Shown here: in pieces, positions 1 through 6,618 of the stretch | How the letters are laid out: each line of letters opens with the position of its first letter | Position numbering within the stretch: the stretch's first letter is position 1 | DNA from: JALHSW01 sp963720675 | Lineage (GTDB): Bacteria; Actinomycetota; Acidimicrobiia; IMCC26256; PALSA-555 | Assembly: GCA_963720675.1 (NCBI GenBank) | Contig: CAVRGH010000011.1 | Coordinates: 1-21,824, forward strand | Direction: 5' to 3' | Length of the DNA stretch: 21,824 bases | Notes under the pieces: generated by a model | Database searches by the model: none | Seen by the model: only the letters and a program-made list of their open reading frames with translations | What the model was told of the DNA's origin: nothing | Translations under genes and position numbers: made by a program

Positions 1-124
1 CGGCGGATGACCCGTCAGCGGCCCGTGCGACGCAGCCACACCGGCAACGTCCAGTCCTCGATGGCATGCACGAACTTCGCGTGGGCGGCCGCGGCGTCTC
101 CTGCGGGCCGCGGTCGCGTTCGGG

Positions 125-1085
125 CTATGGGATGAGGACGACACGCCCGAAGGCCTGGCGACTCTCCAGGTACGCGTGTGCCGCGGCCGCCTCGGACAGT
201 GGGTACGTGCGATCGATCACGACGCTGAGGTCGCCCGCCGCCACGTCGGCCAGGTGGCGCGCCACCATCGCCTGCACGCGGTCGGTGATGATCTCGGCCC
301 CGAAGAACACGCCGGTCAGGGTCTGGTTGCCCTGCATCAGCGTCGCGGCATCGAACGGTCGGGGGTCACGTCCGGCCTGTCCGACGAGGCAGCACCGGCC
401 CCGGTAGCCGAGGGCTCCCACGCTGCCCGAGAGCGTCGAGCCCACCGAGTCCACCACGAGATCCACCCCGTGACCGCCGGTCAGCGCCCGCGCGACCGCG
501 ACGAAGTCGCCCGTGCTGTAGTTGATCCCGTCGTCGAGCCCGAAGTCGGCGAGCCGTTCCAGCTTCTCGTCGCTGGACACGGTGGCCAGCACCGTCGCCC
601 CGGCTCGCTTGGCCAGCTGGATGGCCGCGAGCCCCACGCCGCTGGCGCCGGCCTGAACCAGCACGGTCTCGCCGGCCCGGAGGTGTCCGAACTCGAACAG
701 GCAGTCGTCCGCGGTTCCGAAGGCGATCGGGACGCAAGCTGCCTCGCCGATGTCGAGATCGTCGGGCACGGGCCACGTCACCAGCGAGGGCACCGCGCGG
801 CGCGCCGCGTGCGAACCATCGAGGTACGACACGACGACACGCTGGCCGACGACCCGATCGGTCACGTCGGCGCCGACTTCGGCGACGACGCCTGCGCACT
901 GGTAGCCGACAATATGCGGTGACCCCGTCATCTCGCCGCTCCCGCGGTTGAGGGTGTCACCGCCCTCGACGCTCACCGCCTCGACGTCGATGAGCACGTC
1001 GCCGGGTCCGCAGACGCGGGTCCGGGACCTCCTCGTAGCGGAGCACGTCGGGAGGACCCGTCTCGGTGTACACGGCGGCCTTCAT
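125..1085 (-). CDS. MDR-family quinone oxidoreductase / zinc-type alcohol dehydrogenase-like protein, frameshifted near its N terminus
   Basis: NAD(P)H-dependent oxidoreductase of the medium-chain dehydrogenase/reductase superfamily, quinone-oxidoreductase branch; cytosolic, substrate unknown. The Rossmann motif GASGVGLAAIQLAK is clear and the protein ends normally in VVLIP. The open frame that holds most of the protein begins only at a GTG at 997 and lacks the first ~25 residues of the family. Those residues (MKAAVYTETGPPDVLRYEEV) are encoded just upstream from an ATG at 1085, but in another frame. The two frames join around 1010-1022, where removing one C from the CCC run (minus strand) restores a continuous protein reading ...VPDRVCGPGDVLIDV. 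I therefore take 1085 as the true start and regard the break as a sequencing/assembly indel or a recent mutation. No structural-zinc Cys cluster is evident, as expected for the quinone-reductase branch. Confidence 0.8.
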
Positions 1086-1162
1086 CGACGACGACGCTAC
1101 CGGAGCAATGGCCGGGCGGCCGCCGGTGACTCCGCCGGAGCGGTCTCGGCCTCACACCGGCA

Positions 1163-1843
1163 TCAGCTCGCGATCCCCTGGTTGGGTCGGATGTCGTACC
1201 ACCAGCCGAGCGCGGCGACGGCGAGCAGGAGCAGCCCGGAACCGATCGTGACGGCGCGGTGGTGGCGCGTCAGGAAGGTCGTGATGCCCCCCTGCATCGG
1301 CGCGGCCAGGAACGGGAGGAGCACGAGCGGCCAGCCGAACCCGATGCCGAAGACCAGGAAGTAGCTCAGGCTGTCGAGGAACGCGCCGGTCCCGCGCACT
1401 CCGCCGAGCACGAACGCAGTGAGGATCAGCGGGCCGGTGCACGGCAGCGTCAGCGGTCCGAGCATGAGCCCGTAGAGGAAGGCGAGGCCCACTGTGCTGG
1501 ACACGATCGGGACCTGCATGGTGGTGATGCGCGCGAACGGGTTCTTGTCGAGAAGCATCAGGACGCCGAGCACGGCCACGAGGCCGTACATCGCCGGGAG
1601 CAGCACGTCGAGCACCTCGGAGAAGGCCTGGCCCAGGAGATAGAGGACGCCGCCCAGCAGGACCATCGACACCAGCACACCGGCGAGGACGATCGCGCCC
1701 ATCCAGCGGACCGACCGCGACGAGTCACCGGCCTCGAGCCGGGACGCGAGGAGGGCGAAGAGCCCCGGATAGAGGGGCAGCATGCAGACGTTGCCGAGGA
1801 TCGCCGCGTTGCCCAGCGCGAAGGCCTCGACGTACTCGCTCAC
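1163..1843 (-). CDS. ccdA: Cytochrome c biogenesis protein CcdA (DsbD transmembrane-domain family)
   Basis: Integral membrane thiol-disulfide transporter of the CcdA/DsbD-beta family, carrying reducing equivalents from cytoplasmic thioredoxin to extracytoplasmic thioredoxin-like proteins. The 226-residue protein is almost entirely hydrophobic, with about six membrane segments. The two conserved redox cysteines are visible: one in the first segment (NVCMLPLYPG, residues ~19-28) and one in the fourth (LPCTGP). The length is normal for stand-alone CcdA. It lies 37 nt downstream of a thioredoxin-like lipoprotein on the same strand, a classic CcdA/redoxin pairing, so the lipoprotein is its likely electron acceptor. 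No cytochrome c gene is present in the window, so the final substrate is unknown. Confidence 0.92.
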   Translation of the reverse strand: MSEYVEAFALGNAAILGNVCMLPLYPGLFALLASRLEAGDSSRSVRWMGAIVLAGVLVSMVLLGGVLYLLGQAFSEVLDVLLPAMYGLVAVLGVLMLLDKNPFARITTMQVPIVSSTVGLAFLYGLMLGPLTLPCTGPLILTAFVLGGVRGTGAFLDSLSYFLVFGIGFGWPLVLLPFLAAPMQGGITTFLTRHHRAVTIGSGLLLLAVAALGWWYDIRPNQGIAS

Positions 1844-1880
1844 CGGACGCCCGCGGCGACGCGAGCGCGGCTCGGGTCGC

Positions 1881-2537
1881 TCACCCGAGTCCGAGGCCCC
1901 CGAGGATCTCGTCGACCGACTCGTAGCCGGTGACGAGCTCGCCGGCCTTCCCGTCCGCGGCGACCTTGATCTTCGGGGTGCTGGGCGGGTTGAGCGACGA
2001 GTTGCCGTAGGCGTCGTTCATCAGGGCGAGCAGCTCGGGCGACATCACCGCGAAGCGGATGTCCGAGAAGCCGTTGCGCTTCGCGTAGGCCCGCATGTCC
2101 GACTCGTCGAGCTCGGTCTCGACACTGAGCGCGACGAACACCGCATCGTCGCCGGCCTGTCGTGCCGCCTGCTGGGTGTCACCGAGCTGTTGGCGGCAGT
2201 TCGAGCACCAGGTGGCGAAGTTCTCGACGAGTACGGGGCGACCGACGAAGTCGCTCAAGGCGAACGTCTCACCATCCGCGTCGGTCAGCTCGACGGTCTG
2301 CCAGTCGGCGAGCTCCCCCGCCGGCGCGCTGGCGTCGCCGTTCGCCGGCGCGGTCGCGTTGGTCGCCCCGTTGCCTGCCTCTCCGGACCCGCTGCCACCG
2401 CACGCCGCGGCGAGCAGGGCCAAGCCGACGGCTCCGACCAACAGGCGGGAGCGCCGGCGCGGGCTCGACGTGGGCGCTGCGCTCACACCGGGTTCGATCG
2501 TCCCGACTGCTCGAATGGCCGACAATGACTGCTGCAC
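1881..2537 (-). CDS. Thioredoxin-like (TlpA/redoxin) lipoprotein
   Basis: Extracytoplasmic thiol-disulfide oxidoreductase anchored as a lipoprotein. The GTG start gives an N-terminal arginine-rich stretch (SSPRRRSRLL, ~24-33), a hydrophobic core and a lipobox LAAAC with the lipid-attachment Cys at residue 46. A low-complexity Gly/Ala/Asn/Thr linker follows, then a thioredoxin fold from about residue 78 with the active site WCSNC (Cys111, Cys114). Expected partners are CcdA, encoded next in the same operon, and secreted disulfide proteins or apocytochromes. The first ~20 residues are long for a signal peptide, so a later start is possible. However, a TANNNT box lies 7 nt before the GTG, which fits leaderless translation from this codon. 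Confidence 0.9.
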   Translation of the reverse strand: MQQSLSAIRAVGTIEPGVSAAPTSSPRRRSRLLVGAVGLALLAAACGGSGSGEAGNGATNATAPANGDASAPAGELADWQTVELTDADGETFALSDFVGRPVLVENFATWCSNCRQQLGDTQQAARQAGDDAVFVALSVETELDESDMRAYAKRNGFSDIRFAVMSPELLALMNDAYGNSSLNPPSTPKIKVAADGKAGELVTGYESVDEILGGLGLG

Positions 2538-2544
2538 GGTCGCA

Positions 2545-2550
2545 AGCGTA
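2545..2550 (-). promoter_or_regulatory. Candidate -10 box of a leaderless promoter for the redoxin-ccdA operon
   Basis: Read on the minus strand this is TACGCT, matching the actinobacterial TANNNT -10 pattern and ending 7 nt before the GTG at 2537. That spacing would put the transcription start at or beside the start codon. No convincing -35 and no Shine-Dalgarno sequence are visible, which fits a leaderless mRNA but is weak evidence by itself. Confidence 0.3.
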
Positions 2551-2620
2551 CGTGCGCCCCCCGCCGGGCCCCCTCGCGGTGGACCGACTTTTCCCGAATC
2601 GTAAGAACTTCGCGGGCCCG

Positions 2621-2657
2621 CGCCGCCGGGCCGGGATGCTCCCGGCCCGGGGCGGCG
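2621..2657 (-). terminator. Strong GC-rich hairpin downstream of the SHOCT gene
   Basis: Perfect 11-bp inverted repeat (CCGGGCCGGGA at 2626-2636, TCCCGGCCCGG at 2640-2650) with a 3-nt loop. It is extended by a further 5 bp (CGCCG 2621-2625 with CGGCG 2653-2657) across a 2-nt bulge. It begins 3 nt after the SHOCT stop codon in the direction of transcription. There is no U-tract, as is common for actinobacterial terminator hairpins, so it could instead be a 3'-end stabiliser. It separates the SHOCT gene from the redoxin-ccdA operon. Confidence 0.65.
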
Positions 2658-2660
2658 ACG

Positions 2661-2924
2661 CTAGATCCCGAGGATCTGGGCCTTCTTCGCGGAGAACTCC
2701 TCGTCGGTCAGGATCCCCTGGTCGTGGAGCTGCGCGATCTGGGTCAGCTGCGCGTTGAGGTCCTCCTCGGGCGGTGCTGCGGCTGCAGGGGCCGCCGCCT
2801 GTTGCGCCTGCGCATCCTCCGCGGCGTACTTCTGCTGCTGACGGTGCTGCACACTTCCGGACACCGCGGCCGCGGTCCCCACTACGGCGGCGGTCCGCAG
2901 GATCGGTCGTCCTCGTCGAAGCAT
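2661..2924 (-). CDS. SHOCT-domain small protein
   Basis: An 87-residue protein with a basic N terminus (MLRRGRPILR) and a short hydrophobic stretch (residues ~11-25), possibly a signal or membrane anchor. An Ala/Gln-rich linker follows, then a C-terminal SHOCT (short C-terminal) domain. The last ~30 residues show the signature pattern: LTQIAQLHDQGILTDEEF followed by AKKAQIL. SHOCT domains are thought to mediate oligomerisation or partner binding; no enzymatic role is known. A good ribosome-binding site (GGAAGGG) precedes the ATG. It follows the DUF6325 gene on the same strand after 67 nt, so the two may be co-transcribed. Confidence 0.85.
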   Translation of the reverse strand: MLRRGRPILRTAAVVGTAAAVSGSVQHRQQQKYAAEDAQAQQAAAPAAAAPPEEDLNAQLTQIAQLHDQGILTDEEFSAKKAQILGI

Positions 2925-2991
2925 CTCGTAACCCTTCCTGTCCAGTGTCGTATGGGTGGCTCCGGGCGACCGGTCGGCGCCCGGGAGTCGC

Positions 2992-3408
2992 TCAGCTGGC
3001 GGCGACGACCTCGTCGACGACTTCCTTCGGGATCCGGATCTCGGCGAGCAGCTCGCCTCCCGAGTTCAGGACCGCATCGCGGAACCTCGTCGCCCAGACG
3101 TGCTCGAACAAGAGGATCGCGGCGGACGACCCGGGCGCCAGGTCGGCGCCGAGGTCCTCGATGTCCTCGTCGGCGAGCATCCCGCTCGGCGTCTCGACGT
3201 GTGGGTGGAACGCCGCGCTCACCGCCTCGTCGAGGTCGGAGAGCTCGATGCCGACCACGTCGCCATCGTCGCCCTTCGTGACGAAGACGACGTCGATGAC
3301 CCGGATCAACCCGCCCTCGACGAGCTCGGCCAACGCGGGTGCGATCTCCCCCGTGAACTGACTGCCGGGGAACCCGACCACCAGGATCTCGACCGGTCCG
3401 ATGTCCAT
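2992..3408 (-). CDS. DUF6325 family protein
   Basis: A 138-residue soluble protein beginning MDIGPVEILVVGFPG and containing FTGEIAPALAELVEGG, the hallmark start of the actinobacterial DUF6325 family (related to DUF1269-type small proteins). It contains many acidic residues (stretches such as DEDIEDLGAD) and has no signal peptide or membrane segment. Function is unknown; family members recur beside SHOCT-domain proteins, as here. The start is fixed by a strong GGAGGAG ribosome-binding site about 8 nt upstream of the ATG. The 160-nt gap to the divergent methyltransferase should hold both promoters; a TAGGGT box at 3499-3504 (minus strand) is a weak candidate for this gene. Confidence 0.8.
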   Translation of the reverse strand: MDIGPVEILVVGFPGSQFTGEIAPALAELVEGGLIRVIDVVFVTKGDDGDVVGIELSDLDEAVSAAFHPHVETPSGMLADEDIEDLGADLAPGSSAAILLFEHVWATRFRDAVLNSGGELLAEIRIPKEVVDEVVAAS

Positions 3409-3568
3409 CGCCTCGCTCCTCCGTCTGGTCTCCGCACTGCGTCCGTCGCTGCTGCGGCTGCCTCGCCGGCTGACTTGTCATCCACCGGCCCGCGGGTGAC
3501 CCTACAAGGACGCGTGCCGACCTGGCGCAGCGACAGGACGACAGCCGTGGATTTCGGGCAGGGGACGC

Positions 3569-4327
3569 ATGACGGGCGGGCACAACGAAGCGCTCTGGGA
3601 GCGGAATGCGTCCTGGTGGCAGCAGGAATTCTCCGGCGGCGCCGACCCGGAGTACGAGGACCAGATCCTCCCGCTGGTCGCCCACCACCTCCGCGGCGCG
3701 CGCCGGGTGCTCGACCTCGGCTGCGGGGAGGGCCAGGTCGCGCGGCGCCTGCGCCAGGAAGGCATCCGTGTCTTCGGGCTGGATCCCGCCTGGTCCCAGG
3801 TCCGCGTCGCTCGGGCCCGCGCCGGCGGGCCCGAGTACGTACGGGCACGAGCCGAGGCACTGCCCTGGCGGAGGGCCTCGTTCGACGCAGTGCTCGTGTG
3901 CCTGGCGCTCGAGCACGTCGACGCGCTCGAGGCCTCGCTCCGCGATGTGACCCGGGTGCTCGAGCCGGGCGGCCGGTTCGTGCTGGTCCTGAGCCATCCG
4001 CTGCTGCAGGCGCCGGGCAGCGGATGGATCGACGATCGCATCACCGATGAGCGCTACTGGCGGGTCGGCTCGTACCTGGGGGACGACGTCGTCGTCGACG
4101 AGGTTTCGTCCGGCGTGGCGTTCCGGTTCATCCACCGGCCCCTGCACCGCTACGTCAACGCGATGAGCAACGCGGGGCTGTTGATCGAAGAGCTCCACGA
4201 GCCTCCACCCACCCCGCGGTTCGTTGCCGAGACCTGGGGCTATCCAGAGGCCGCGACCATCCCGCGCATCCTGATCGCGTGCGCGCGGCGTTCGTCCACG
4301 GTGGAGTTCCCGACCGCTGACCGATGA
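3569..4327 (+). CDS. Class I SAM-dependent methyltransferase (type 11)
   Basis: Cytosolic Rossmann-fold methyltransferase of 252 residues. The SAM-binding motif I VLDLGCGEGQVARRL lies at ~residues 46-60, the acidic loop (GLDPAWSQV) at ~70, motif post-II (FDAVLVCLALEHV) at ~108-120 and motif III (VLEPGGRFVLVLSHP) at ~131-145. A C-terminal substrate-cap region follows. The small-molecule substrate cannot be deduced. The ATG is preceded by AGGGGA at suitable spacing. It is followed after 67 nt by the JmjC-like oxygenase gene on the same strand. That gap carries an inverted repeat and a promoter-like box, so this gene may be outside the transcription unit of the biosynthetic cluster. Confidence 0.88.
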   Translation: MTGGHNEALWERNASWWQQEFSGGADPEYEDQILPLVAHHLRGARRVLDLGCGEGQVARRLRQEGIRVFGLDPAWSQVRVARARAGGPEYVRARAEALPWRRASFDAVLVCLALEHVDALEASLRDVTRVLEPGGRFVLVLSHPLLQAPGSGWIDDRITDERYWRVGSYLGDDVVVDEVSSGVAFRFIHRPLHRYVNAMSNAGLLIEELHEPPPTPRFVAETWGYPEAATIPRILIACARRSSTVEFPTADR

Positions 4328-4339
4328 TCGCCGGGTTCC

Positions 4340-4361
4340 ACGACACGGGAAGAAGTGTCGT
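4340..4361. promoter_or_regulatory. Inverted repeat upstream of the JmjC-like gene (possible operator)
   Basis: Perfect 7-bp arms ACGACAC (4340-4346) and GTGTCGT (4355-4361) separated by 8 nt. It lies where a -35 element would fall relative to the TATCTT box at 4381. The right arm recurs as AGTGTCGTG at 4390-4398 over the start codon. No T-run follows, which argues against an intrinsic terminator for the upstream gene. A repressor or activator site is the preferred reading. Confidence 0.4.
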
Positions 4362-4380
4362 TCCTGGGCCCGGCACCATC

Positions 4381-4386
4381 TATCTT
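4381..4386 (+). promoter_or_regulatory. Candidate -10 box (TATCTT) for the JmjC-methyltransferase pair
   Basis: TATCTT fits the TANNNT pattern and ends 8 nt before the GTG at 4395. No Shine-Dalgarno sequence is present, so the transcript may be leaderless. Support is from pattern and spacing only. Confidence 0.35.
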
Positions 4387-4394
4387 CGAGTGTC

Positions 4395-5678
4395 GTGCCG
4401 CAGATCGACCGTATTCCGCCGCCCGACCCCGCGCGGTTTGTGGACGACTACGTACAACCGCGACGTCCCGCCGTCATCACCGACCTGTTCGAGTCCCAGC
4501 AGATCAGCGACGTCCGGACCGTCGACGACGCGGTTCACGCCTGGGGCAGCATGCAGATCCAGGTGCAGGAGGAGTACACGCGGGCGGAGGGCAGCTCCGA
4601 TCCCCCGGCGCTCATGACGTTGCGGGACTACGTCGAGACCACGAGCGCCGATACCACCACACGCCTGTGCTGCACGGAGTACGACACGCCCGCTCGTGTG
4701 CTCGCGTCGTTCCGACTTCCGGACCTGTGCCGGGCGACCCCTTCGTCCGATGAGGAGATCTTCGGCCTTCCCAAGAAGTACGGGGACTTCGATCTTGCGA
4801 CGAACATGTTCGTCGCAAACCAGGGGAACGTTGCCCACCTGCACTTCGACGGCGATCACCGGCAGGTGCTGCTCCACCAGGTATACGGCCGCAAGCGTGT
4901 CGTGCTGTTCCAACCCTCTGCTGCGATCCACCTGCGCACGCTCGACGGGCCGTTCACACGCCCGTCGCTCGCGGGGCTGTACCTCGAGGACATGAGCCTC
5001 GACGAGAAGCTCGAGCATGTCGAGCTCGCCGACGGCTACCACACGATTCTCGAACCGGGTGAGACGATCTACATCCCGATGCTGATGTGGCACCACCTGG
5101 AGTACATGGAGGACTCCATGTCGTTCAGCCTCCGGTTCGGCCGAAATCGATTCGGTCGGTTCCTGTCGCTCGACAACTTCCATCGGGACCCGTACATCCA
5201 GAACGTGGGGTCGAAGTTCGTGTGCCGCGAAGACCAGCTCCCGACCCTCGATCCGGTCATCGACGACATCATGACGGCCTATGCGAAGGTCGCATCTGAC
5301 ATTCGGCAAAAGGTGCGAGAGATGCGCATCACGTTTCGGGAGCTCTGCGCGCAGGTTGCGCCGGAAGCATGCCCCGAACAACTGTGCCCGCCCGAGCGCG
5401 AAGAGGAGCAGATCTCCAGGATCGTGGAAGGCCGGGACTTGCAGGGAGCACTCAAGTACGCAGATCCCGCAGTCATCGCCCGAACCCGCCCCGTCGGGGC
5501 GATCACCGGTCGGCAGCGGGACGTCATCGAGAACGGTTTCACGTCGCGGGGACTCCTGCCCGAGGTTCGAGAGGCCGTGATCGCCAACCGGCTCGGGAAG
5601 CCCACAGTGGACGAGCTGACGAAGGCCGAAGCGGCGCAGCTGATCGCGTACCTCCAGACGCCGGGAGCCACGTGGTAG
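4395..5678 (+). CDS. JmjC/cupin_8-type protein, putative Fe(II)/2-oxoglutarate-dependent oxygenase
   Basis: A 427-residue cupin-like protein. The double-stranded beta-helix core spans roughly residues 20-260. An N-terminal cupin_8 segment (RRPAVITDLFES, ~23-34) precedes the HxD iron-ligand motif HLHFDGDH (~148-155). A characteristic strand, QVYGRKRVVLFQPS, follows. The distal ligand His is in the IPMLMWHHLEYM segment (~229-240). Such enzymes hydroxylate or demethylate amino-acid side chains in proteins or small molecules. The ~170-residue helical C-terminal extension is longer than the minimal fold and may bind the substrate. It overlaps the next methyltransferase by 7 nt, so the two are co-translated. 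The GTG start has no ribosome-binding site but sits 8 nt after a TATCTT box. Substrate is unknown; tailoring of the NRPS product is an inference from location only. Confidence 0.78.
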   Translation: MPQIDRIPPPDPARFVDDYVQPRRPAVITDLFESQQISDVRTVDDAVHAWGSMQIQVQEEYTRAEGSSDPPALMTLRDYVETTSADTTTRLCCTEYDTPARVLASFRLPDLCRATPSSDEEIFGLPKKYGDFDLATNMFVANQGNVAHLHFDGDHRQVLLHQVYGRKRVVLFQPSAAIHLRTLDGPFTRPSLAGLYLEDMSLDEKLEHVELADGYHTILEPGETIYIPMLMWHHLEYMEDSMSFSLRFGRNRFGRFLSLDNFHRDPYIQNVGSKFVCREDQLPTLDPVIDDIMTAYAKVASDIRQKVREMRITFRELCAQVAPEACPEQLCPPEREEEQISRIVEGRDLQGALKYADPAVIARTRPVGAITGRQRDVIENGFTSRGLLPEVREAVIANRLGKPTVDELTKAEAAQLIAYLQTPGATW

Positions 5679-6586
5679 CTCGACCCCCCGCAAGCGTGAC
5701 CACGCAAGAGCTCGTCGCCCGGCTGATCGACTACGGCCGGGCGAACGACGTCGCAAGCCTCGTCGACGCGACTCCGTATCTCGAAGCCCTCGCCGGCAGG
5801 TTCGGCGATCGCGCCGTTCGCGACGTCACGGCGAAGGAGCTGCACGCTTTCCACGAGCAGGTCCGTTCGAGCCCGGCAGTGCTTCCGTTGCTCAACCTTC
5901 TCGACAAGAAGTCGCAACGTTGGGAGAGCGCCTACACCCAACGCGCCCAGGGGCACGTGCCATGCCTGCAGTGGGAGAGCCACCGCCCGGTGCGCGCGCT
6001 CGTCGAGCTGTTCGATCGGCCGGGGTTCCGAGCGCCGCGTGTGCTCGAGCTCGGGTGCGGGAACGGGGTGAACGCCGTCTTCATGGCCGAGCGCGGCGCG
6101 CACGTGACGGCGGTGGATCTCTCGCCCACCGCCATTGGGATGGCACGGGAGAGAGCGCGCACCGCGGGTGTGGACGTCGACCTCGTCGAAGGCGACATCT
6201 TCGACCTGGACCCCCCGAGCGAGCCGTACGACCTGGTCTTCGATCGCGGCATGTTCCATCACGTCCAGGTCTTCCACTACGAGGACTACCAGCGAGTCGT
6301 CGCGGATCGGCTGGTTCCCGGCGGCTCGCTCCACCTCATCTGCCACCACGTATCGACCCGCCCGACGCTGCTGCTCGACGGTTTGTGTGGATCGGTGGGG
6401 AAGCTGCTCGGGTTCCTGTCGGGCGCGCTGGTCGAAACCGGTGCCGGCTTCACTGCTGACGAGCTGCGCGAGATCTTCGCCGACCGCTTCCGGGTCGACT
6501 CGATCGAGCTGGTATGGGATGACAACAACCGGCCGTTGCGATTCGTCTCGGCGATCATGGAGCGAGTCGCGCAGCCAGGCGCGTAG
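5672..6586 (+). CDS. Class I SAM-dependent methyltransferase with N-terminal helical extension (TehB/TPMT-like)
   Basis: 304-residue methyltransferase. I choose the GTG at 5672: it follows GGGAG with good spacing and overlaps the JmjC stop by 7 nt, whereas the open frame further upstream only shadows the JmjC gene. Residues ~1-100 form a predicted helical domain of unknown role (TTQELVARLIDYG...). The catalytic fold follows: motif I VLELGCGNGVNAVFMAERGA (~126-145), acidic VDLSP, and the TPMT/TehB-like stretch DLVFDRGMFHHV, then LVPGGSLHLICHH. The TehB/TPMT class often methylates thiols, chalcogens or small-molecule heteroatoms. Coupling to the oxygenase suggests sequential action on one substrate. 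It converges with the minus-strand glycosyltransferase gene 32 nt downstream. Confidence 0.85.
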   Translation: MVARPPASVTTQELVARLIDYGRANDVASLVDATPYLEALAGRFGDRAVRDVTAKELHAFHEQVRSSPAVLPLLNLLDKKSQRWESAYTQRAQGHVPCLQWESHRPVRALVELFDRPGFRAPRVLELGCGNGVNAVFMAERGAHVTAVDLSPTAIGMARERARTAGVDVDLVEGDIFDLDPPSEPYDLVFDRGMFHHVQVFHYEDYQRVVADRLVPGGSLHLICHHVSTRPTLLLDGLCGSVGKLLGFLSGALVETGAGFTADELREIFADRFRVDSIELVWDDNNRPLRFVSAIMERVAQPGA

Positions 6587-6595
6587 CCAGGCGCG
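6573..6595. repeat. 12-bp tandem duplication across a stop codon
   Basis: AGCCAGGCGCG occurs at 6573-6583 and again at 6585-6595, separated by one T. The TAG stop of the upstream methyltransferase lies inside the duplication, so the last residues (QPGA) sit in the first copy and the second copy is untranslated. It looks like replication slippage. Confidence 0.7.
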
Positions 6596-6618
6596 CCACC
6601 ACGCCGACCATGTGCGGG

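Noticed and set aside
1..124. Short minus-strand open stretch ending at 15 (tail reads HAKFVHAIEDWTLPVWLRR)
   Set aside because: It looks somewhat protein-like, but it has no start codon after the oxidoreductase stop and too little length to call. It may be unexplained coding remnant or chance.
5369..5671. Upstream extension of the second methyltransferase frame
   Set aside because: It lies wholly inside the JmjC gene in another frame, with arginine-rich shadow composition. The GTG at 5672 has a ribosome-binding site and overlap coupling.
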